NCBI RefSeq assembly: GCF_030540765.1
Contig: NZ_JAUOEL010000006.1
Location: 124,001-188,000, forward strand
Direction of reading: 5' to 3'
Length of the DNA stretch: 64,000 nucleotides
Source: Flavivirga jejuensis
GTDB taxonomy: Bacteria > Bacteroidota > Bacteroidia > Flavobacteriales > Flavobacteriaceae
A program made the position numbers and the translations under genes. Below, piece after piece: positions 26,975 through 35,496 of this stretch (positions are counted from its first letter, which is position 1; each line of letters begins with the position of its first letter). The notes below the pieces were generated by a model. The model searched no databases and was not told the DNA's origin. It saw nothing but the letters and a program-made list of their open reading frames with translations.

Positions 26975-28032
26975 GGTTTATCTATTTTCATTCCAACTAT
27001 TTCAACAGGCGGTTTTGCTAAATCATTTATAAGCTCTGGTGTTTTATTGTATAGTAATTGAATAATACGATGTGGTGCAAATACGTATTTTTGTTTAAAC
27101 ACATCGTTCCATTTTTGAAGGATTTGTTTATTAAAAAACCCACCTTCTTTAAATTCACTGCCAGATACGACTTCATCTATTTTTAATGAAATAGCATACG
27201 ATTCTAAAGGAATTTCTTTCTTGCCTATACCTTCTAAAAGCGCATGTGTTATATCGTTTTCATCTTTTGCAAAAACATTATGCATGGGGCCTAAATCGAT
27301 TCGTTTTATAAGCTTTGGTGCTACTTTGGCTAGTTTTCTATCTATAGTATATGCCATAGTATCTAAACTCATTTTTCTATCTGCCGTAGTTTTTAAAACC
27401 TCATAAATTTCATCTTTATAATCGTTAATGCGTGTACCGTCATAATTGAAATACATAAAGCAGATAAAAGGTCGGTTAAGAGACACATCGTAAAAACTCC
27501 AACTAGTAAGTAAATCCCCGTTTGGGTTTTTAGGAACACTTAATATTTTGCCTTGTACAAAACGATTAAAGATATATTGTTTCTTAACTGATGAATAATA
27601 TACTATAGATGCCGCCTGAAATAATTTGCTTTTTTTAATGGGTTCTTTTTTACGCATTAAGGTATCTAGAAACTCTTCTTTTAAAGTGTTTACTGGTGTT
27701 AGTTTTCCTAAATAATCATCACGCAATTCTAAATCGTTAAACAGGTAACGAAATTCCAAATAGTTTGGAAACCCAGAATAAGTTAAATCGACCTTCATGT
27801 TATCCTCGTCGTCATACATATATTTAATACGCATGGCTTCTATAGAGTATAGTAACAGATCGTTATATTGCTTAAACAAACGTACTTCTTGATTATTACA
27901 AAGGGCTTGTTGTTGTACAGCAACTATAAGTTCTTTAAATGCAAAATCAATCATTTTATGATAGAATACATAATGTTCTTTGGAATCTAGAACTGCTGAA
28001 TCTAATGGTGTTACAATGTGATTAATGGACAT
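26971..28032 (-). CDS. Unknown 353-aa protein of the AAA/NUDIX cluster
   Basis: This is a soluble protein with no signal peptide, helical in its first third (HYVFYHKMIDFAFKELIVAV) and mixed afterwards (FICFMYFNYDGTRIND at about 193-208; SYAISLKIDEVVSGSEF near 290). I recognise no family or active-site motif. The stop overlaps the start of the M28 peptidase gene by four bases. A 220-base gap with dispersed repeats separates it from the coiled-coil gene upstream. Confidence 0.75.
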   Translation of the reverse strand: MSINHIVTPLDSAVLDSKEHYVFYHKMIDFAFKELIVAVQQQALCNNQEVRLFKQYNDLLLYSIEAMRIKYMYDDEDNMKVDLTYSGFPNYLEFRYLFNDLELRDDYLGKLTPVNTLKEEFLDTLMRKKEPIKKSKLFQAASIVYYSSVKKQYIFNRFVQGKILSVPKNPNGDLLTSWSFYDVSLNRPFICFMYFNYDGTRINDYKDEIYEVLKTTADRKMSLDTMAYTIDRKLAKVAPKLIKRIDLGPMHNVFAKDENDITHALLEGIGKKEIPLESYAISLKIDEVVSGSEFKEGGFFNKQILQKWNDVFKQKYVFAPHRIIQLLYNKTPELINDLAKPPVEIVGMKIDKP

Positions 28033-28109
28033 TAATTAAGTATTCAGTTGCAGTATTTAGTAGATAGTTATACTATACTACTAATACATTAATATTTTAT
28101 GTTTAAAAA

Positions 28110-28245
28110 TGGGCGTTACCACAAGGGTCGGGCTTTCACTACTCGCTCTTTTCAAGGAGCTCAAACAAACCGTTCAATCCCTAACGCAGTATAAAGATAA
28201 CTTCAGAATTTCTATTAATAAGATTCTGCCTTCGCGGGAATGACA
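28110..28245. repeat. Flavobacterial GGGCGTTACC...CCCTAACGC repeat plus palindromic unit
   Basis: GGGCGTTACCACAAGGGTCG at 28111 begins a unit of about 80 bases ending ATCCCTAACGC near 28190. Its GGGCGTT...GGTCGGGCTTTC and CCCTAACGC ends are familiar from many flavobacterial genomes, where this unit recurs between genes. It is followed by one CCTGC-type palindromic unit (GATTCTGCCTTCGCGGGAAT, 28222 on). The two fill most of the 28033-28252 gap. Confidence 0.65.
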
Positions 28246-28252
28246 AATTATC

Positions 28253-29599
28253 TTAGCTCAACAAATCGTCGTCGCTTGCTTCTGGCTTTGGTTTCCCTTC
28301 TGGTTCACCATCATTACCGTCTGAAGCTTTATTAGGATCTGTTTTATAATAGTCTTCGAAAATCTCTTTCATATCGATACCATAACGCTCTGCAAAATTC
28401 TTTTGAATATCCTTGTCTTTAGCACGAATTTCTTGTAAAGCTTCGGCATAACTGCTATATACACCTTGCATTACTTTTTCATGAACGGGGATATTATCCA
28501 TCATGTCCTGACGTGCTTTTGCACTTGCTGTATGCATAGAGGCAAGGGTTTCACCTATATGTTCATCGGTTTTTACACCCAAGTGTTCTAAAATGGCTGC
28601 AAATTCTTGATCGGTTCTAGCTTTTAAAGCTACTACATAACCATCATAGTATTTTAAACGTTCTTCAGTATCACTCTTTAATTTAGCTCGGTGTGTTTGT
28701 AAGTTGCTACGTAACGAGGTTAATACTTTGATCGTTAAATTATGTTTGTGCACAAAACTATCTTTACTGGCTGCAAGTGTTGTATACGCGTTTTTTAAAC
28801 CCTCTAGTTCTTCTACTTTTTGCTCTAAAGTAGTTACTTTACCAACGGCTTGTGCATAATTTGCAGATTGCTTATCTACAATATCTTCAAGTTCTTGACG
28901 TGCTTGTTTTAATAGCGCGTATTGCTCTTCTAGTTTATCTTCTACTTCTTTCTTCTTTTCTAATGCTTTTGTATGATTTTTGGTTGCTTCAACAATGGCA
29001 TCTTGCAACTTGTCTTCTACTTCTTTAATCTCTATTTCTCGATTTTTTAATCTGCTTACTGCTGCTTGAGATTTATAAGACAATTCACTTAAAAGTGTTT
29101 GAACATCGGCACTTTCAATACGTTCTTGAAACATCGCTTTTGCTTTATTATCTGCAGCTGCACGTGTTTTTTCAGCAATTTTAAGTTCCTCTTGCTCTTT
29201 TATAATTTTACTTTTACGCCCCCAAAGGTTATTCCACCATGTATCTGGTTTGGCTTCGGCATCTTCTAATTCTATTCTGGCGCGTTCTAACGCTTTTTGA
29301 GCATCGTCAATTACTTTTTGCTCGGTAGCGTTAAGTGCTGAAAATTTTTCGAAAATAATACCAACTTCATCTTGATAGTCGGTTAGGTCTTTAATAGCAT
29401 CTAAAAGCGTTGTTCTATCTTTTTCTGCCATATCTACCACATCATCTAAAGTGGCATTTAATATTTTTTGTCGAACTTCTGGATCATCTTCTTGCGATAA
29501 TTTAGATTTCATAGTGTCTATGGCTTTTCCCCAATTGACATCTACTTTTTCTGTTTTCTCGTTAGAATTGGTTTCTAATAAATCAAAATCATCTGACAT
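28253..29599 (-). CDS. Long coiled-coil protein, first gene of the AAA/NUDIX cluster
   Basis: The 448-aa cytosolic protein is almost entirely helical. A helical head covers about 20-90, an extended coiled coil about 95-130 and 150-300 (repeated Glu/Lys/Ala/Leu heptads), and a second helical bundle about 300-410. A short disordered, Gly/Pro/Asp-rich tail ends ASDDDLLS. A Trp-rich interruption (PDTWWNNLWGRKSK, about 117-130) breaks the coil and could touch a membrane. It looks structural rather than enzymatic. Superficially it recalls toxic-anion-resistance (TelA) and PspA-like proteins, but I see no motif that proves either. It probably heads the 29599-18056 cluster. Confidence 0.75.
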   Translation of the reverse strand: MSDDFDLLETNSNEKTEKVDVNWGKAIDTMKSKLSQEDDPEVRQKILNATLDDVVDMAEKDRTTLLDAIKDLTDYQDEVGIIFEKFSALNATEQKVIDDAQKALERARIELEDAEAKPDTWWNNLWGRKSKIIKEQEELKIAEKTRAAADNKAKAMFQERIESADVQTLLSELSYKSQAAVSRLKNREIEIKEVEDKLQDAIVEATKNHTKALEKKKEVEDKLEEQYALLKQARQELEDIVDKQSANYAQAVGKVTTLEQKVEELEGLKNAYTTLAASKDSFVHKHNLTIKVLTSLRSNLQTHRAKLKSDTEERLKYYDGYVVALKARTDQEFAAILEHLGVKTDEHIGETLASMHTASAKARQDMMDNIPVHEKVMQGVYSSYAEALQEIRAKDKDIQKNFAERYGIDMKEIFEDYYKTDPNKASDGNDGEPEGKPKPEASDDDLLS

Positions 29600-29873
29600 A
29601 AAGATAGAATAGTTTTAAATTTGTATAAAAATATTTGAGTTAAGCAATTTCGTTAAAAAAAATCAATTTTAAAAATAAACACTTATTTTGTTTTTAGCCT
29701 CTTTTTACCAAAACAAACCCTACTTAAGTAGGATGTAAATTAAAATATTAGACTAAAGTTTAAGAAATCTTATTTTAACTCATCTTGCTTAATACAAGTG
29801 TGGAACTTTAATAAAATGTTACATTTTTTTTAAATTAATAATTATTTTATCATGATGTTATCTTTTTAGTAAA

Positions 29874-29903
29874 TTGCTAAATGGATAAATTATATTATAT
29901 TTG
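29874..29903 (+). promoter_or_regulatory. Promoter of the 80-aa membrane protein gene
   Basis: TTG (29874-29876) and TATATTTG (29896-29903) with 19 bases between them fit the Bacteroidota sigma-A promoter (TTG, then TAnnTTTG). The ATG is 34 bases downstream of the box. The rest of the gap 29600-29937 is AT-rich and shows no gene. Confidence 0.65.
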
Positions 29904-29937
29904 GTTAGACTATCTAACCCAACCTTTAAAATAAATT

Positions 29938-30180
29938 ATGTTACTTAACTATATGTCTTTGTATACATTAGTTCTCACTTTAATAAACCAATCTGATATT
30001 GTTACAGTGCTAATTGTTGTGGTGATTATTTTCTCTATTTTATTAATTTTTGGTGTGAGAAAATCTTATAAGCTTAAAAAGGAGAATGATAGATTAAACA
30101 GCATAGATACAAAAATACCTGATGAAGCGGATGACGATTATACAGATTTTACAGAGGGGCATATGTATGATAATAAATAA
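29938..30180 (+). CDS. Small single-pass membrane protein, unknown
   Basis: The 80-aa product has one strong membrane helix (about 23-42, TVLIVVVIIFSILLIFGV), then a basic stop-transfer stretch (RKSYKLKKEN) and an acidic C-terminus (DEADDDYTDF). It has a good promoter upstream and a terminator directly after the stop, so it is a single-gene unit. Its function is unknown. The start could also be Met6. Confidence 0.7.
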   Translation: MLLNYMSLYTLVLTLINQSDIVTVLIVVVIIFSILLIFGVRKSYKLKKENDRLNSIDTKIPDEADDDYTDFTEGHMYDNK

Positions 30181-30212
30181 AAAACGCCCACTTTTCAGCA
30201 GGCGTTTTATAA
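30179..30212. terminator. Bidirectional terminator
   Basis: AAAACGCC (30181-30188) pairs with GGCGTTTT (30201-30208), flanked by A and T runs, between the convergent 80-aa gene and ettA. Confidence 0.8.
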
Positions 30213-30214
30213 AC

Positions 30215-31906
30215 TTATCTCACTAATTTCTTATACTTTATTCGTTTTGGCATTAAATCACCGCCAAGACGTTTCTTTTTATTTTCTTCATAATCACTAA
30301 AACTACCTTCAAAGAAATATACTTGAGAATCGCCTTCAAAGGCTAAAATATGGGTACATATTCTATCTAAAAACCATCTATCGTGCGATATAACTACTGC
30401 ACAACCAGCAAAATTCTCTAAACCTTCTTCTAAAGCACGTAGTGTATTTACATCAAGATCGTTAGTAGGCTCATCTAAGAGCAGTACATTGCCTTCTTCT
30501 TTAAGCGTCATAGCTAAATGCAAACGGTTTCTTTCTCCTCCAGATAGTAATTTTACTTTCTTATTTTGCTCACTTCCTGAAAAATTAAAACGACTTAAAT
30601 ACGCACGTGAATTCACTTGCTTGCCTCCCATCATGACCAGCTCTTGTTCATCACTAAAATTTTGCCAAATTGATTTTTCTGGATCGATGTTGGAATGGCT
30701 TTGATCTACATAAGCTATTTGAGCTGTTTCTCCGACTTTAAACTCGCCTTTATCTGGTGTTTCTTCACCCATTATCATTCTAAAAATAGTGGTTTTACCA
30801 GCGCCATTAGGACCTATAACACCAACTATTCCTGCTTGTGGGAGGTTGAAGTTTAAATCATCATACAACAATTTATCATCATATCCTTTACTAACACCAG
30901 AGGCTTCAATAACATTGGTTCCTAATCGTGGGCCATTAGGAATGTATATTTCTAGTTTTTCGTCAAGTTGTTTTTGATCTTGACTCATTAATTTATCGTA
31001 ATTCTTTAAACGTGCCTTCTGCTTGGTTTGACGACCTTTTGCGCCTTGCCTTACCCATTCTAACTCACGTTCTAAGGTTTTTTGACGTTTAGATGCTGTT
31101 TTACTTTCCTGTGCTAATCGTTTTGATTTTTGATCTAACCAAGATGAGTAATTTCCTTTCCACGGAATCCCTTCGCCTCTATCCAATTCTAAAATCCAAC
31201 CTGCTACATTATCTAAAAAGTATCTATCGTGCGTTACTGCTATTACAGTACCTTTATATTGCGCTAAATGATGCTCTAACCAATGTACAGATTCTGCATC
31301 TAAGTGATTGGTAGGCTCATCTAATAATAATACATCGGGTTCTTGTAAAAGTAAACGACATAGCGCTACACGACGTTTTTCACCTCCAGAAAGTACTCCA
31401 ATTTTTTTATCACCATCTGGAGTACGTAAAGCGTCCATGGCAATTTCTAATTTGGTATCGAGTTCCCAGGCATTCGCAGCATCAATTTGGTCTTGAAGTT
31501 CTGCTTGACGGTTCATTAACTTCTCCATTTTATCAGGATCGGAATATACTTCTTCCAAACCAAACATGTCGTTGATTTTGTTATACTCGTCAAGAATAGC
31601 AACGGTTTCGGCTGCACCTTCTCTTACTACTTCCATGACTGTTTTATCATCATCCAGTTTTGGCTCCTGCTCTAAAAATCCAACGGAATAATCTTGTAAA
31701 AAGGTAACATCTCCTTGGTAATTTTTATCAAGACCAGCTATAATTTTTAGTAGCGTAGATTTACCAGAACCATTAAGACCTAAAATCCCAATTTTGGCTC
31801 CATAAAAGAAGCTTAAATAAATATTTTTTAATACGGGTGTATTGGCACCTTGAAATGTCTTAGTTAAACCAGACATTGAGAAAATTACTTTCTTGTCGTC
31901 ACTCAT
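30215..31906 (-). CDS. ettA: Energy-dependent translational throttle protein EttA (ABC-F)
   Basis: The 563-aa protein consists of two ABC ATPase domains in one chain and no membrane segment, the ABC-F layout. Walker A motifs are GLNGSGKST (near 42) and GPNGAGKTT (near 370); signatures are LSGGEKRRVALCRLL and LSGGERNRLHLA. The arm inserted in the first domain (about 95-140) and the overall length fit EttA rather than Uup or YheS. EttA binds the ribosomal E site and gates entry into elongation according to the ATP/ADP ratio. It is monocistronic. Confidence 0.94.
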   Translation of the reverse strand: MSDDKKVIFSMSGLTKTFQGANTPVLKNIYLSFFYGAKIGILGLNGSGKSTLLKIIAGLDKNYQGDVTFLQDYSVGFLEQEPKLDDDKTVMEVVREGAAETVAILDEYNKINDMFGLEEVYSDPDKMEKLMNRQAELQDQIDAANAWELDTKLEIAMDALRTPDGDKKIGVLSGGEKRRVALCRLLLQEPDVLLLDEPTNHLDAESVHWLEHHLAQYKGTVIAVTHDRYFLDNVAGWILELDRGEGIPWKGNYSSWLDQKSKRLAQESKTASKRQKTLERELEWVRQGAKGRQTKQKARLKNYDKLMSQDQKQLDEKLEIYIPNGPRLGTNVIEASGVSKGYDDKLLYDDLNFNLPQAGIVGVIGPNGAGKTTIFRMIMGEETPDKGEFKVGETAQIAYVDQSHSNIDPEKSIWQNFSDEQELVMMGGKQVNSRAYLSRFNFSGSEQNKKVKLLSGGERNRLHLAMTLKEEGNVLLLDEPTNDLDVNTLRALEEGLENFAGCAVVISHDRWFLDRICTHILAFEGDSQVYFFEGSFSDYEENKKKRLGGDLMPKRIKYKKLVR

Positions 31907-31977
31907 TATTAATTATTAATTTGTAGTCATTAAACTTGCTCTTGTAAAAAATGGTCAATCAAAATAGTAAATAATTA

Positions 31978-32160
31978 CTAAACTCTTCCTTTTAAAGCAT
32001 TAAATACCCATGCATTAGCAAAAAAACCAATTCCAACAGCAGCAAAGCCCCAGCCTGCTACATCATCATATCTAAAGGCTCCAAGTGCAATTAATGCTAA
32101 CCCTACAAATATCATTATAAAAGTAGCCCAAGCTAAAACGGTATTTTTATTCATTCCCAT
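31978..32160 (-). CDS. Small two-helix membrane protein
   Basis: The 60-aa product (MGMNKNTVLAW...) has two membrane helices (about 8-27 and 34-53) joined by a short FRYDDVAGWG loop. Very similar small proteins are widespread in Flavobacteriaceae; I recall them under the label CAL67264 family, without a known role. It lies 71 bases upstream of ettA on the same strand. A second Met at position 3 could be the start. Confidence 0.75.
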   Translation of the reverse strand: MGMNKNTVLAWATFIMIFVGLALIALGAFRYDDVAGWGFAAVGIGFFANAWVFNALKGRV

Positions 32161-32399
32161 AATATTTTTCTATTTTGGTTATTAGTCAGAACGCAAATAT
32201 CGTATATTTTTTGAATTGATTTAAGGAAAAGATGAATTAACACGAAACTATAATAGTCTGATGTTTTTAAATCAAGTTGCAATTTTCTGAATAGTTTTAA
32301 AATACCAACGGCTATGAAAATATTTTGTATTAAGATATTATACCTATTTGTAAAGTAAAAATTTCATTCTGATAGCACTAATTTTTGAACAAAAAAAGT

Positions 32400-32645
32400 A
32401 TGCATGTCATCCTGAATGTAATGAAGGGTCTCTTAAAGTTTTAATGTTTAACGATACTTCACCTTGCTACCATTGACGGATTTCATAAGTAATTAATTTT
32501 CAATCATTTGTCATTCATAGCACAGCGAAGAATCTTTATTATTAATCTCTAAAGATTATTCAGTCGTACCTCCTCTGATGACACCCCAATTACGTCATTT
32601 CATCCGCTAGTTAAAATTTTTAACACAGATCTCTAGATGACACTT
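32400..32645. repeat. Cluster of dispersed intergenic repeats
   Basis: The 500-base gap 32161-32660 contains no gene. Its second half is a composite of repeat modules. GTCATCCTGAATG...GAAGGGTCTC lies near 32406. A full copy of the GTCATTCAnAGC...GAAGAATCTTTA / TAAAGATTnTTCAGTCGTACCTC palindrome lies at 32511-32575. A 65-base module (ATGACACC...AATTACGTCATTTCATCCGC) at 32578-32643 recurs in inverse orientation at about 47738-47803. Confidence 0.75.
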
Positions 32646-32660
32646 TTTAAGCTCCTTCTT

Positions 32661-33533
32661 TTAACTCGCTGGAAGAAATCCCATTTTACCCGCTTGATAA
32701 TCCCGCATCGCTTCCATAATCTCTGTTTGTGTATTCATAACATAAGGTCCGTAAGTAGCCACTTTCTCATTAAAAGGTTCACCAGAAAGAAATAATAGCT
32801 TACTTGTATTATTTCCTTTAATGGTAAAACCGCTGCCATCCTGATTAAATTGAATGAGCTGATTTTTATCTAGTTTCAAATTTTCTGAACCGTTAACTGC
32901 TACATCTCCATTTAATAAATACAACATCGATTGATGTGTTTTAGAAACCTCTACAAAGTACTCACCGCCTGCTTCAATAGCAATCATATAAGCATTTACA
33001 GCTGTTTGTGTACTTATTTTTCCGTATTTACTTCCTAATTCGCCAGCAATAATTTGAATTTTCACTTTTCCATCTTCAGATGTTATAACATTAAAATCTT
33101 CGTTTTTCACGTGCTGATAATTGGCAGCAATCATTTTCTTCTCTGCTGGTAAATTCAACCATAATTGAATGCCCTCTAACGTCCCTCCTTTTTGCACAAA
33201 CTCCTTTGTTGGTCCTTCGGCATGAATAATACCACGCCCAGCAGTTGTCCATTGTACATCACCAGTTTTAACAATACTTTCATTCCCTAAAGAATCTCTA
33301 TGTAATTGTTCGCCTTGAATTAAAAAGGTTATCGGTTCGAATCCTCGATGTGGATGTGGTCCTAAATCGAAAGGGTTATTTTCTTCTGAAATTTTATAAG
33401 GACCATAATGATGTAATAATATAAATGGATCTACCATATCTATATCTCGACCTGGTAATGGTTGTCTTAATTGTATAGGTCCCATATTAACAAAATCGCT
33501 TCGTCCTACTGTTTTTATTGTGTTTGTTTTCAT
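32661..33533 (-). CDS. Pirin family protein
   Basis: The 290-aa bicupin protein has the pirin N-terminal metal site in LGPHPHRGFEPITFL (about 56-70) followed by TAGRGIIHAEGP (about 96-107), and the second cupin with the C-terminal pirin domain (SGEPFNEKVATYGPYVMNT). Bacterial pirins include quercetin 2,3-dioxygenases and redox-linked regulators, and the actual activity is uncertain. It is the last gene of a minus-strand run after an FMN reductase and a MarR regulator, the usual flavobacterial setting for a quinone/electrophile response. Confidence 0.92.
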   Translation of the reverse strand: MKTNTIKTVGRSDFVNMGPIQLRQPLPGRDIDMVDPFILLHHYGPYKISEENNPFDLGPHPHRGFEPITFLIQGEQLHRDSLGNESIVKTGDVQWTTAGRGIIHAEGPTKEFVQKGGTLEGIQLWLNLPAEKKMIAANYQHVKNEDFNVITSEDGKVKIQIIAGELGSKYGKISTQTAVNAYMIAIEAGGEYFVEVSKTHQSMLYLLNGDVAVNGSENLKLDKNQLIQFNQDGSGFTIKGNNTSKLLFLSGEPFNEKVATYGPYVMNTQTEIMEAMRDYQAGKMGFLPAS

Positions 33534-33546
33534 AATCCTCCCTAAT

Positions 33547-33667
33547 CCCTCCTAAGGAGGGACTTTTTTTAATATTAAACTTTCTTTTTTTATTCCATTG
33601 AAGAAGGGAATCTTTTTATCGCGACCTCAAAAAGTATAATGAGATTCCATCCTTCGAGGGAATGACA
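33547..33667. repeat. Intergenic palindromes between pirin and marR genes
   Basis: CCCTCCTAAGGAGGG (33547-33561) is a perfect palindrome. TTATTCCATTGAAGAAGGGA (from 33589) and GATTCCATCCTTCGAGGGAA (from 33643) are degenerate inverse copies of the CCTGC-type palindromic repeat seen in the AAA/NUDIX cluster. Confidence 0.65.
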
Positions 33668-33676
33668 AATTAGTTG

Positions 33677-34114
33677 TCATCGCATTTTATCTAGCAGATT
33701 ACTTAATTGTTCTGCTTCCTCTTCACTTAAATTTTTTAATAAATCTTTATTAATATTACGTGGAATTGCTGCTAAAAGCTTTTTTCCTTCATCGGTAATA
33801 ACAATTTTAACAACACGTCTATCATGTTCTGAAGGGATACGCTTAATACAATCCTTTGCACATAATTTATCCATTAATCTGGTTGCATTAGGGGAACGTT
33901 CTAGCATTCTATCCTTAATCACTTGAACATTTAAAGGTTCTTTCGCGCCATTTAATATTCTTAAAATATTGTACTGTTGAGGAGATATCCCATATGGCTT
34001 AAAGAAATCATTTTGATAACTTGTTATCCAACTTGCCGTATATATAATATTCAACAAAGCCTTAATTCTGTTATTTGGAAACTTTGAATTGATATCTTTG
34101 GAAAAATCCCCCAT
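33677..34114 (-). CDS. MarR-family transcriptional regulator
   Basis: The 145-aa protein has the MarR winged helix: ISPQQYNILRILNG (about 44-57), recognition region LERSPNATRLMDKLCAKD (about 73-90) and the wing basic motif SEHDRRVVKIVITDEG (about 95-110), with dimerisation helices at both ends. It follows the FMN reductase gene by 30 bases that contain three copies of TATTCAG. It probably binds the operator at 34716-34739 and represses its own operon until an electrophile or quinone releases it; this is inference from position. Confidence 0.92.
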   Translation of the reverse strand: MGDFSKDINSKFPNNRIKALLNIIYTASWITSYQNDFFKPYGISPQQYNILRILNGAKEPLNVQVIKDRMLERSPNATRLMDKLCAKDCIKRIPSEHDRRVVKIVITDEGKKLLAAIPRNINKDLLKNLSEEEAEQLSNLLDKMR

Positions 34115-34144
34115 GTGTTTTTGTATTCAGTATTCAGTATTCAG

Positions 34145-34675
34145 TTATAGTTCTTTTTGCAATGATGCTATTTTGTTTTTCAAATCAGAATTTAATGCTT
34201 CATTGGTAATCTTTCCTTCCGAAAAATTATCGTTGAATGATGGAAAAGAAAAGTCTTCAATAATGTTTCCCCCCATAAAAGCAAAGCGTCCTTTTGCAAT
34301 ATCTAAAACAGTTGCTCCTCCTCTAGCTCCTGGAGATGTAGCCATTAATAACATAGGTTTCTCACTCCATAATTTACCATCTATTCGAGACATCCAATCA
34401 AATAGGTTTTTAAATGCTGTTGAATATGCTCCATTATGTTCTGCTAACGATAAAATAATGCCATCTGATGCTTTAATAGCGTCTAAAAATTTATGCGCGT
34501 TATCTGGAATACCATGATCTATTTCATAATCAATACCATATAAAGGTAATTCAAAATCGTTTAGATCTAAAATAGTAACCGTTACGTTTTCAACCAAACT
34601 TGATGCATAGCTAGCGAGTTGTTTATTTATTGAGTTTCTACTGTTAGTTCCTGCAAATGCAATAATGTTTTTCAT
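34145..34675 (-). CDS. NADPH-dependent FMN reductase-family oxidoreductase
   Basis: The 176-aa flavodoxin-like protein has the FMN phosphate loop AGTNSRNSINKQLA at 8-21, the LAEHNGAYSTAFKNLFDWMS segment (about 76-95) that binds the isoalloxazine ring, and MLLMATSPGARGG (about 106-118). Such enzymes reduce quinones, azo compounds or chromate with NAD(P)H. It is the first gene of an operon with a MarR regulator and pirin, directly after a good promoter whose -33 element lies inside a palindrome. Confidence 0.9.
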   Translation of the reverse strand: MKNIIAFAGTNSRNSINKQLASYASSLVENVTVTILDLNDFELPLYGIDYEIDHGIPDNAHKFLDAIKASDGIILSLAEHNGAYSTAFKNLFDWMSRIDGKLWSEKPMLLMATSPGARGGATVLDIAKGRFAFMGGNIIEDFSFPSFNDNFSEGKITNEALNSDLKNKIASLQKEL

Positions 34676-34697
34676 ATGTTTTAATTATTTTATGATA

Positions 34698-34739
34698 CAA
34701 ATATAGTGTAAAAACAATTAGTTTCCAAGGAAACTAATT
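34698..34739 (-). promoter_or_regulatory. Promoter with operator centred on the -33 element
   Basis: On the minus strand a TTG (34728-34726) and TATATTTG (34705-34698) are 20 bases apart, an ideal Bacteroidota promoter. The TTG is the exact middle of a 24-base perfect palindrome: AATTAGTTTCC at 34716-34726, then AA, then GGAAACTAATT at 34729-34739. A repressor bound there would block the polymerase. The MarR gene in the operon is the obvious candidate. Bases 34740-34994 hold nothing else I can identify. Confidence 0.8.
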
Positions 34740-34994
34740 CCATGTTATATATTTTATATTTTTTCATTAGCAGAGATTCAGAATATCATAATATGACCTT
34801 ATTCGAAATAGGTGGCAACTATCCCTATTCATTAATTTTGTTACCAAATACTACGGGTTTACCAAATAAGTAAGAATGCTCGTTCCTTGTAAATAAGAAT
34901 TAAAATAAAGTTGTTATTTAAAGTATGGATATATTAATCATTAATTTGTTTTACAATAGTTTACAGAATATATTAGCACCCTGAAAAAAAAAAT

Positions 34995-35495
34995 ATGTTC
35001 CCCAAAAACAACCTACTTTTTTTCTTTATAATTATTGTTTATCAGTTTGGAAATACTCAAAGTTTAAAAAAACAAACTTTAGGAAACCAAGGTGCTTCTC
35101 ATTTTGTTTATACCAATAATAAAAGTTATTATATCCTTGAGAGTATTGGGCAAGCTAGTGTTACCCATACTTTTAATGCTAATAATTATTCATTGAGACA
35201 AGGTTATTTGCAACCTGTATCTGCTTCTTTAATTTCAATAGATTCCAATACAGATATTGAAGCTGTCATTTTTCCAAATCCGTTTTCATCTAAAGTTGAG
35301 GTTAAATTTAAAAAACCAATTATCGATATTTTGCAGGTTACGCTTAGAGATGTTTTAGGCAGAATTATTTTAAATAAACAATTTAGTCCAATGCAATCCA
35401 TTGTTTTGAATTTAAATAATTTAAATACCGGGACTTATTTGATTCAAATAAGAATGCGCTCCAAATTATTAAATGCGAAAATTATTAAACGATAA
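34995..35495 (+). CDS. Secreted protein with T9SS type A sorting domain
   Basis: The 166-aa protein has a signal peptide (about 1-21, LFFFIIIVYQFGNTQS), a short central region (QGASHFVYTNNKSYYILESIGQ pattern, about 32-75), and a C-terminal type A T9SS sorting domain of about 75 residues: VIFPNPFSSKVEVKF, then VTLRDVLGRII, LNLNNLNTGTYLIQI and AKIIKR. The domain directs export through the type IX system and anchoring to the cell surface. It is the first of three adjacent genes for exported proteins; the next starts one base after its stop. Confidence 0.88.
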   Translation: MFPKNNLLFFFIIIVYQFGNTQSLKKQTLGNQGASHFVYTNNKSYYILESIGQASVTHTFNANNYSLRQGYLQPVSASLISIDSNTDIEAVIFPNPFSSKVEVKFKKPIIDILQVTLRDVLGRIILNKQFSPMQSIVLNLNNLNTGTYLIQIRMRSKLLNAKIIKR

Positions 35496-35496
35496 T

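Noticed and set aside
18352-29599. Assigning the AAA/NUDIX/coiled-coil cluster to a tellurite (Ter/TelA) or phage-defence system
   Set aside because: The coiled-coil protein has no clear TelA signature, no TerD-type or nuclease/effector gene is present, and a generic AAA plus NUDIX is not enough to name a system.
34089-34517. Plus-strand 142-aa open frame
   Set aside because: It lies opposite the MarR and FMN-reductase genes, both of which have clear domain motifs.
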